From NCBI GenBank assembly GCA_027294455.1, contig JAPULZ010000035.1:1-64000 (forward strand): a stretch of DNA of 64,000 nt. The letters run 5' to 3'. Of the stretch, positions 45,896 through 52,560 are shown piece after piece (the stretch's first letter is position 1; every line of letters starts with the position of its first letter). A program made the position numbers and the translations under genes. The stretch is from Gemmatimonadota bacterium. Lineage in GTDB: Bacteria > Gemmatimonadota > Gemmatimonadetes > Gemmatimonadales > GWC2-71-9. The notes below the pieces were generated by a model that made no database searches, was not told the origin of the DNA, and was given only the letters and a program-made list of their open reading frames with translations.

Positions 45896-46007
45896 TCAGC
45901 AGACAGTAGGAATATCTGTGGCCTGAATCACGAGTCTTGTCTTACAGCGGGGGCAGCTAGTGCGACCGAAGCACGCGAAGGAACGGAATGTCCAAGTCTC
46001 AATAGTC
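45896..46007 (-). pseudogene. Zinc-ribbon-like fragment inside repeat copy 2
   Basis: On the minus strand the second repeat continues as TIETWTFRSFACFGRTSCPR, then CKTRL and a stop. The CPRC knuckle is zinc-ribbon-like. There is no start codon or ribosome site, so it is most likely a 3' remnant of a small gene. It overlaps the end of the next gene by nine bases. Confidence 0.3.
45982..46007. repeat. 26-bp direct repeat, copy 2
   Basis: Second copy of the repeat at 45090-45115, same orientation, 892 bases apart. It spans the stop codon of the minus-strand gene ending at 45999. Confidence 0.7.
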
Positions 46008-47720
46008 CTCCCGTCGCTCGGGCCGTACCTCCAGCCCGATCCGAACGATCCGATCCGGGACGTAGTAGCTCGTGCCGTCGGAGGCGCCACCGATCACCAC
46101 GTCTCGGCCGACGAAGCGGATTTCGATGGGATCGTGCACGACGAACCTGTGGTCAACATCGATCGTGATGGGCGCATCCCGCGGCAGGTCACAGAGCACG
46201 TATTCTCCCGTTTCGTCGGTCTCGGACTTGCGTTCCACGCCGAGTCCCCACCGTGCTGTGACCTTTGCGTTCGCCACGCCGCGGCCCTCCGGCGTTCGCA
46301 CTTCGCCATGCACCACGAGGTTGCTCGTGGGGGGGGAGCGGGGGCACAGGTTGTGATGCAAGATTTCCAAGGACGGTATGTCCAGCCGGACGTTGAGCGT
46401 GTCGGCGGGGGCGAGATCGAGGTGGACTCTCCCGGATGGGTAGCCGAGCCAATCGAGGCGGGTCGTGGTGAGGTCCTGAGGTCCCTCGAGGAGGACGCGC
46501 ATCTCGAACCGGCCCGCCCTGTCGACGGTCGCGCGATACTCCGTCCCGACGACCGAGACGACGTCACCGACGGGCGGGCCGTTCTGAACGCTGTCGAAGA
46601 CGGTACCGCGCACGGTCACGAGCCCCGGCGCTTCGTAGACCCTGTTTCCCTCGAGCGTATGGACTTCCAGGACGCGGCCTCCCGTATCCCGGTATCCAGC
46701 AATGCGCGGCCGCCGCCGCCCCCGCCAACTAATATTGGGGATCAAGAGTTGCCAGCGGTCGAGAATCCAGGCTCCCGAGGGCATTGGCAGAAATGTGGCC
46801 CACCCCCCTAGATGGTCCTCGGAGACCCGCATTGGGATCTCGACGTAGCGGAACTCGACCGTGCGGAGCTCGCCCGTCTCCTCGTCCAGCCACAGGGTGC
46901 CCTCCACGTCGGGGACTTCCCGGTCGGGCACGGGCTCGAAAGCCAGGCCGATCAACCCCGTCCGGTCATCCTCGCCCCGCACTGCCCAAAAACAATGAGT
47001 CCGGTGAAAGCTCGGGTCCAGAAACACGTTGGCGTCGGGTCCCCACCAGGTCCAACCGTCATTCTCGTCCCCGACGACATAGCCGCGTTCCGCCAGCTCC
47101 AGAGGGTCCAAGCTCACAAACGGCAACTCGGTTTGGACGGAGAGGACCGTGATCTCCTCGGAGAGGACCTCGTCGCGCGACGTGTTGAGGTCCCGCCGGT
47201 GCCGATGTACCCGATGAACGTACATTTCCTGCTCGGCGCTCCACGAGGCGGCGATGAGGGCCTTGCGCGCCTCCTCCCACAGCAGTCCAGTGTCAGCGCT
47301 TTTGCGGTCTTCGCACTCCGACTCGCCGGTGATCATGATGGACGCCAGTCGACGGGGCAGCGCGTTGACGAGGGGATTCAACCGGTATGTTTGTCTGGCT
47401 GTGAGCTCGAGGTCGGTCGATTCCCACGCCCGGTAGCCGATGCGCTCTGAGCGGAGGCGGTATGTCCCGGCTCCCAGGGCGGCCAGGGAGAATCGACCGT
47501 CCGGCGTCGTGAGATCTCGGATCAGCTCGCGCCCGGTGGCGTCCAGCAAGAGGATGAATCCCCGTCCGACAGGTACCCCCGAGATGGAATCGATGACCTG
47601 CCCTTGGATCCTCTGTCCGGACGCGGGGGCCGCTCCGGCGATGGCGATGACGACGGCGGCGAACGCGGGCGCCTTGCGCAGGATGCGGAGGCTGTAGCGG
47701 AGATTCGAGCGGAGCGACAT
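45999..47720 (-). CDS. Carboxypeptidase-regulatory-like secreted protein with permease-derived start
   Basis: 573 residues. The first 27 (MSLRSNLRYSLRILRKAPAF, then AAVVIA) are the start of an ADOP-type permease, not a normal leader. They run into AGAAPASGQ, a signal-peptidase-like end. A CarboxypepD regulatory domain follows (IQGQVIDSISGVPVGRGFIL, SERIGYRAWES). A large central beta region (GTLWLDEETGELRTVEFRYVEIP) leads to two more regulatory-like domains (VRGTVFDSVQNGPPVGDVVS; VHGEVRTPEGRGVANAKV). Likely an extracellular protein. It follows the M4 gene by 31 bases, in the same operon. Confidence 0.7.
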   Translation of the reverse strand: MSLRSNLRYSLRILRKAPAFAAVVIAIAGAAPASGQRIQGQVIDSISGVPVGRGFILLLDATGRELIRDLTTPDGRFSLAALGAGTYRLRSERIGYRAWESTDLELTARQTYRLNPLVNALPRRLASIMITGESECEDRKSADTGLLWEEARKALIAASWSAEQEMYVHRVHRHRRDLNTSRDEVLSEEITVLSVQTELPFVSLDPLELAERGYVVGDENDGWTWWGPDANVFLDPSFHRTHCFWAVRGEDDRTGLIGLAFEPVPDREVPDVEGTLWLDEETGELRTVEFRYVEIPMRVSEDHLGGWATFLPMPSGAWILDRWQLLIPNISWRGRRRPRIAGYRDTGGRVLEVHTLEGNRVYEAPGLVTVRGTVFDSVQNGPPVGDVVSVVGTEYRATVDRAGRFEMRVLLEGPQDLTTTRLDWLGYPSGRVHLDLAPADTLNVRLDIPSLEILHHNLCPRSPPTSNLVVHGEVRTPEGRGVANAKVTARWGLGVERKSETDETGEYVLCDLPRDAPITIDVDHRFVVHDPIEIRFVGRDVVIGGASDGTSYYVPDRIVRIGLEVRPERREDY

Positions 47721-47751
47721 CCTCCATCTTATCGCTCAGCTGTCACCTTGC

Positions 47752-49362
47752 CTAGGCGCCCATCGGCCGGCGAATCGTGGTGTACAGGCCTACGGCGCCG
47801 ATCACGAGGGCGAGTAGCGCCATCACGCTTTCGAAGGAGGAATCGCTACTCGAATCGGTGCCACAACCTCCCGGCCCCGGTTCGAACGAGCCATCGACTC
47901 CCACGTCGGCAAATCCCTTGTCGACCGCTTGGGCATCGGCGCTTCCGTCGCCGAAGAGGTCGGCGGCCGATTGGAGGGCGGCGGAGCGGGCATCTTCGAA
48001 CGTCGACTGCGACTTGAGGTATATCGTAAGCGCTCTATAGAATATCTGCTCCGCTCGATCCTTACCGATTGCCGTGGCGACGTTGACGTACGCCTTGTTG
48101 TGAATCCCGCTGTTGATGTGCACGCCCTCGTTGTCCCCACACATGCCGCGCCAGTCGTCGGTGTGCCCGGGATGGTTGAACTCCGTGGGGTCCTCCATGT
48201 TGCGGATGGGACCGTTGGGGAGATCCTCGCCGATCAGCCAATTGTCGCGGTCGACCATGGCGGCAAAGATGTCCGAGAAGCTCTCGTTGAGGGCGCCGGA
48301 TTGCCAGCGGTACTCGAGCCGGGCCGCATTTTCGGTGACGGCGTGCGTCATTTCGTGGGCCGCCACGTCTTTCACGGCATACCCGTCGCCGTAGACCATC
48401 TGCATGCCGTTCCAGAAGGCGTTCTGAAAATTGACGCGATAGTGGGCGGTGGACGACAGCGCGGCGCCCAGGTTGTCGTAGCTGTCGCGCCCGTGGGTGT
48501 CATGAAAATAATCGTACGTCTCGCCCGCGAAGTCGTGGACGTTGTCGACGTCTTTATCGCCCACCGGTCCGTCGCCTTCGCTCCGCCGTAGCGTGCCGGG
48601 CAAACCGAATTCGTGGTTGGCGGTGTGGGTGCGTCGGTTGCGTGCGACGTACAGACGATCGAGGACGTCGACGACCTCTCCGTCGCGGGCGCTCACGGCA
48701 TAAGCCCGTCGTGCGGGTGCGTCGTCATCCCGCAGCTCGACCAACCACACGAGCCGGGCGGAGGATGCGCGAAGGCGTCCGGGATAGACCCGCAAATCGG
48801 ACGACACCACCTCACCCCCCGGCATGAACCGACGGGCGACCCTCGTGGCCGCCATCACGTCGATGCGCGGCCGGGCGATGTCCACCTGCAGATCGGGAAT
48901 CGTGCTGTTCGTGACCGCTACCACTCGTGTGCCCTCGCGATCCGAGTGCACGGTCATCTCCGCCTCGTATACCTCGATGGCCTGATGGAACTGCCTCAGG
49001 GTGACGTGGCGCGTCCCCAGGCTATCGATGGCCTCTCCGAAGTACTGCAGATTTCCCTGGACCATGTCGATGCCGAAGATGCCGGCGTACCGATTCATGA
49101 ATACCTGCGCCAGGCTCATCTCGGCACCGCCCACCGGCCCCATGACCGCCACGGGAATCCGGCCGCGGATGAAGCTCGCGGTCCCCGTCAGGGGATTCTC
49201 CGTGATGTCCATTCGGCCAACCGCGTCCCGCCGCAGCAACTCGAGCCCCGAGGTTCCACCCGGGGTGCATCCGGCCACGAGAACCATGAGTCCGACGCCT
49301 GCCAGGGCGTGTGTGGCCGGCCACGGTACGAGTCGGGTGCCGCTACGGACGTTGTGGAGCAT
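47752..49362 (-). CDS. M4 (thermolysin-type) metalloprotease, lipid-anchored
   Basis: Start at the ATG overlapping the inhibitor stop (TGATG); GAGGGTGGG lies upstream. The leader ends MVLVAGC, a lipobox. An FTP-like propeptide covers about 50-240. Catalytic domain: HEMTH at about 336-340 with the third zinc Glu in NESFSDIF, and the active-site His in GVHINSGIHNKA. The C-terminus has a Ser/Asp-rich linker, a membrane span (ALLALVIGAVGLYTTI) and RRP, resembling GlyGly-CTERM-type sorting tails. Normally secreted; here tethered twice. Confidence 0.88.
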   Translation of the reverse strand: MLHNVRSGTRLVPWPATHALAGVGLMVLVAGCTPGGTSGLELLRRDAVGRMDITENPLTGTASFIRGRIPVAVMGPVGGAEMSLAQVFMNRYAGIFGIDMVQGNLQYFGEAIDSLGTRHVTLRQFHQAIEVYEAEMTVHSDREGTRVVAVTNSTIPDLQVDIARPRIDVMAATRVARRFMPGGEVVSSDLRVYPGRLRASSARLVWLVELRDDDAPARRAYAVSARDGEVVDVLDRLYVARNRRTHTANHEFGLPGTLRRSEGDGPVGDKDVDNVHDFAGETYDYFHDTHGRDSYDNLGAALSSTAHYRVNFQNAFWNGMQMVYGDGYAVKDVAAHEMTHAVTENAARLEYRWQSGALNESFSDIFAAMVDRDNWLIGEDLPNGPIRNMEDPTEFNHPGHTDDWRGMCGDNEGVHINSGIHNKAYVNVATAIGKDRAEQIFYRALTIYLKSQSTFEDARSAALQSAADLFGDGSADAQAVDKGFADVGVDGSFEPGPGGCGTDSSSDSSFESVMALLALVIGAVGLYTTIRRPMGA

Positions 49363-49784
49363 CACCCACCCTCGAGGATCCGGTCCAGCAACTCGATGAC
49401 CGGGTACAAGGCTTGAGGCAAGGAGGCATCCTTGGCACGAACGGTATGCCCCTGGTACGTGATCACGTATTGGTACATGTCGGCGCCCCCGGCCGACGAG
49501 TCGTACTTGCTGCTGAGATCCCCGAAACCGGCCGCCTGCAGCCGGTTCTGCAACCGGGTCAACACTCCCGCATCGATGGAAATCGTCGCGGTGGAGCCGT
49601 TCCGGGTGAGGGTTGCCGCCCCGTCATTCTTGATGACGAGATGATCGTCGGTGCCGCGAATGCCGCCGGAACGGTGGTAGTCGATCAACGAAGCACTCTC
49701 CTGTGATGCCGAGTCGACGCACCCGGTGGCGAGGAACAACAGTATCATGGCCCGTGTCGCGGGCCGCCTGCCGGGAGACCTCAT
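49362..49784 (-). CDS. Emfourin-like M4 protease inhibitor, lipoprotein
   Basis: Start set at the ATG with GAGGA five bases upstream; another ATG lies four codons earlier. The leader ends LLFLATGC (lipobox Cys22). The rest matches the emfourin pattern: DDHLVIKNDGAATLTRNGST, LTRLQNRLQAAGFGDLSSKY, GADMYQYVITYQGHTVRAKD, ALYPVIELLDRIL. Emfourin inhibits protealysin-type M4 enzymes and is encoded next to them. The stop overlaps the start of the M4 gene, so both are made together. The lipid anchor would place it with its target. Confidence 0.75.
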   Translation of the reverse strand: MRSPGRRPATRAMILLFLATGCVDSASQESASLIDYHRSGGIRGTDDHLVIKNDGAATLTRNGSTATISIDAGVLTRLQNRLQAAGFGDLSSKYDSSAGGADMYQYVITYQGHTVRAKDASLPQALYPVIELLDRILEGG

Positions 49785-50000
49785 CCTATTCCTCATCTTA
49801 CGGCGTGGTCATCTGTCCTGTTTCAGAGAGACCCACTCGGGCTAGATTGGTTCGGGTGGGAACACCCCGGGAATATTGAATGTCGACTGGAAATATCCAA
49901 ACGCGGTCTTCGACGGTCCCAAAGTGAAAGTAGCCACGCGAGCGTCAAGACGAAGGTGGCCTCGAGCCATCGGACGAGCCCGCCCGGTGGCCCGTAACTG

Positions 50001-50573
50001 ATGCATCCCGTCACCCATCTCCTGGCGGGTTGGACGGTGGCGAGTGCCGCCAAGCTTTCGCACCGCGACCGTGTGGTGGTGGGGATCGTGGCGGTGGTAC
50101 CGGATATGGATGGCCTGGGTTTCCCGGTAGAGTTCGCCACCCGGAACAGCGCCGACCCTCTCCTATGGTATAGCGACTACCATCATGTCCTCGGCCACAA
50201 CATCGGCCTGGCCTTGTTCTGTTGTGGAATCGCGCTGGTGATTGCGGACCGGCGATGGACCGCCGGCCTTCTCACGTTCCTCAGCTTTCACACCCACCTC
50301 TTGGGCGACCTGGCGGGGTCTCGCGCCGCGGACGGGTACCAGTGGCCCATCCCCTATCTCGAGCCGTTTTCCGACGCCTGGCAGCTCACGTGGTCGGGGC
50401 AATGGGGGCTCAGCACCTGGCCCAATACCGCCATCTCCATCGCGCTGATGGGACTGGTGGTGTACCTGGCCTGGTGGCGCGGCCACTCGCCGCTCAGCCT
50501 CTTTTCCCGTCGGGCGGACCGAGTCTTCGTCACTACGTTGCGTTGCAGGTTCGGGAATCCTGACGCGCAGTGA
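50001..50573 (+). CDS. YdjM-like membrane-bound metal-dependent hydrolase
   Basis: 190 residues with four or five spans. The start MHPVTHLLAGW and the downstream VVPDMDGLGF, YHHVLGHNIG and FHTHLLGDLAG hold the His/Asp set (H5, D35/D37, HH-H, H-H-D) of this family, related to phospholipase C-like metal sites. Members are inner-membrane proteins of poorly known activity; YdjM itself is LexA-controlled, but no LexA box was seen here. Divergent from the emfourin gene over a 216-base gap without recognisable sites. Confidence 0.75.
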   Translation: MHPVTHLLAGWTVASAAKLSHRDRVVVGIVAVVPDMDGLGFPVEFATRNSADPLLWYSDYHHVLGHNIGLALFCCGIALVIADRRWTAGLLTFLSFHTHLLGDLAGSRAADGYQWPIPYLEPFSDAWQLTWSGQWGLSTWPNTAISIALMGLVVYLAWWRGHSPLSLFSRRADRVFVTTLRCRFGNPDAQ

Positions 50574-50754
50574 CGAGCAGCGAAGCATCGGCCATGCCAT
50601 CTTGTCCATGGCCACGACCGTCGAGCGGCCTGCGCCTTGGTGACTTTCCTCACTACTCCCCCGGTCGGGGATTCCCAACCCCACCCTTCTCGCGACAGAT
50701 TACAGGGCACGTCCAAGTGGAGGTTGGAACGCAGGCTATGCGGAATGGTGTCCA

Positions 50755-51504
50755 ATGAAATTGACAGTTCGACTTGCGCTCCTGGCCTGGCTCGCTTCGG
50801 CAGCCGCGCCGCTGGCCGGGTCTGCCCAGACGGCCGGAGTTGCCCAGGGCTTTACCGTGACCGGCATGGTGACCGATGGCCAGCTCGGCTCGCGGGTCGA
50901 CGGCGTTCGGGTTTCCGTGAACAGTATCGTCAGAACGTGGACCGACTCGGCAGGCATCTTCATGCTCACCGGCGTGGATTTCGGCACGAATATCTTCGAC
51001 CTGCGCCGCATCGGATATGAGAGTATCGCATTCGACGTGTGGGTCGACAGTGTGCTGGGGCCGCTGGCGGTGACGATGGCACCACTGTCGGTGCGGCTGC
51101 GTGATCTCACGGTGGTGACCGATCAGCCGAGACTCCATCCCATGTTCGGCTTCGACATGCGCCGACAGGAAGGCAATGGGAGGTTTCTCACCCGGAACGA
51201 AATCGAGGACAGGACGCCGGTACGTTTCTCCGACATCTTGCGCGGCATGCCCGGGCTTCGTGTGACGCCCGATCCACACTACTTCGGCAACACGGTGACG
51301 GCGACTCGCACGGGGGGGGGTCGGGACGTGCGCGCCGCTCTTGTTCCTGGACGGATGTTGATGGATCAGACCGTGCGGTTGGACAACGTGGTCAACTGGC
51401 GGTACGTGGAGGGTGTCGAGGTGTATGTTGGTCCGGCCCAGATCCCGCCGCGGTTCAATGTCACGAGTTCCGCGTGTGCGGTGATCGTCGTCTGGACCCG
51501 CTAG
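50755..51504 (+). CDS. Plug-only TonB-type protein (no barrel)
   Basis: 249 residues. A signal peptide (LALLAWLASAAAPLAGSAQ) precedes a CarboxypepD-like domain (FTVTGMVTDGQLGSRVDGVRVSVNS, FDLRRIGYESIAF) and a TonB plug (VRFSDILRGMPGLRVTPDPH, RMLMDQTVRLDNVVNWRYVEGVEVY). It then ends in SSACAVIVVWTR instead of continuing into a barrel. Similar short proteins ending CGVIVIWTR are common in this group, so it is complete, not truncated. It lies five bases before the C39-like gene. Confidence 0.75.
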   Translation: MKLTVRLALLAWLASAAAPLAGSAQTAGVAQGFTVTGMVTDGQLGSRVDGVRVSVNSIVRTWTDSAGIFMLTGVDFGTNIFDLRRIGYESIAFDVWVDSVLGPLAVTMAPLSVRLRDLTVVTDQPRLHPMFGFDMRRQEGNGRFLTRNEIEDRTPVRFSDILRGMPGLRVTPDPHYFGNTVTATRTGGGRDVRAALVPGRMLMDQTVRLDNVVNWRYVEGVEVYVGPAQIPPRFNVTSSACAVIVVWTR

Positions 51505-51508
51505 TCCA

Positions 51509-52351
51509 TTGCTGACGGGAATCGCCGGCTTCATCCTTGGAGCGCTCCTGGGGCGGCGGCTGGCCACTCGTGGGATAACGGCGGTCAATGCGTTGGAAGA
51601 CAGGCAGCTTCCGGCCTTGCTCCTGGTATTGGTCCTCGGCCTGGCAGGCGTGGTCGCCTACTTTCGCCATCAGTTCCCCTGGTTGCCCACCGTCCCCGTC
51701 CTCTACGCCGAGGCGCTGCTGATCCCGGCCCTCCGGTTTACTGTGAGCTTGAGCCTCGGGCTCGTGTTATGGCTCGAGTGGCCCGGCCGGAGTGACCCCG
51801 CCAGGCGGCGGGGCCTGGTGTTCGGGACGCTGTTCCTGACAGTGTGCCTGGGCATCGTCGTCCGCCAGTCGCTTCCGCTCACCAACAAGCTTGGCCCCGG
51901 TGCCCTGGTCGACGGGGTCGTGATCCAGACGACGGCCTTTACGTGTGCGCCGGCCAGCATCGCGACGCTGGCGCGGTTCGTGCTGGGCGATACCACGGTC
52001 TCGGAACGCACCGCCGTGGAACTCACCAACACGACCATGGGCGGAACCACGACGTTGCAAGAGATCTGGGCCATGGAGGCCCTGGGACTCGCGCCGGAGT
52101 TCGTCACGGGGCTCACCGTGGACAGCCTGGTCCAGCGGGCGCGTCCGGCGTTGCTGCACGTCAATGAGCCGGTGGCGGCAACCACCATTCGCCACGCGGT
52201 GGCGCTGCTGACGGTGGACGCGGCAGCGCAGACGGTGGTCGTCGGGAATCCCCTGTATGGTCGTCAGGTCAAGCGGTTCGATGAGTTGGAGGGATACTGG
52301 CTCGGCGAGGCCATCTTCGTGGGGTCACGGGGCGAGCCGGCCGGCGGGTGA
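51509..52351 (+). CDS. Membrane-anchored C39-like cysteine protease
   Basis: TTG start, uncertain. Residues 1-120 contain about four spans (GIAGFILGALLGRRL, LPALLLVLVLGLAGVVAYF, ALRFTVSLSLGLVLWLEW, VFGTLFLTVCLGIVV). The C-terminal part is a papain fold of the C39 type: Gln140 and Cys146 in IQTTAFTCAPAS, His229 in IRHAVAL, and Asn247 in VVGNPLYG where Asp is usual. The ABC and ATPase domains of bacteriocin exporters are absent. Spacing of five bases to the plug-only gene implies an operon; a peptide substrate was not found. Confidence 0.7.
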   Translation: MLTGIAGFILGALLGRRLATRGITAVNALEDRQLPALLLVLVLGLAGVVAYFRHQFPWLPTVPVLYAEALLIPALRFTVSLSLGLVLWLEWPGRSDPARRRGLVFGTLFLTVCLGIVVRQSLPLTNKLGPGALVDGVVIQTTAFTCAPASIATLARFVLGDTTVSERTAVELTNTTMGGTTTLQEIWAMEALGLAPEFVTGLTVDSLVQRARPALLHVNEPVAATTIRHAVALLTVDAAAQTVVVGNPLYGRQVKRFDELEGYWLGEAIFVGSRGEPAGG

Positions 52352-52560
52352 GGCCGCGGGCGGATGTGATCTGTGGTACGGAAATCGGCTACCTCGTGGG
52401 CGTTCTTAAGCGAGGCCCGGTACCGATTTGCAACGTTTGCCGGACTCTTAGCGTAGGACCAGTGTTGGGACGGAGGATGCTCCAGGCCCGGCAAGGACAC
52501 ACCATTCGACCTCACGGTCTGTGACCCGATAACTCCACCAACCAAATTCTCGAGATCAAG

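Noticed and set aside
45090-46007. Integron attC-like cassette site
   Set aside because: The repeats lack the paired R/L boxes (RYYYAAC...GTTRRRY) and a long stem, so integron origin is not supported.
50574-50754. GG-leader peptide for the C39-like protease
   Set aside because: No small frame with a double-glycine leader was found in the gaps before or after the protease.
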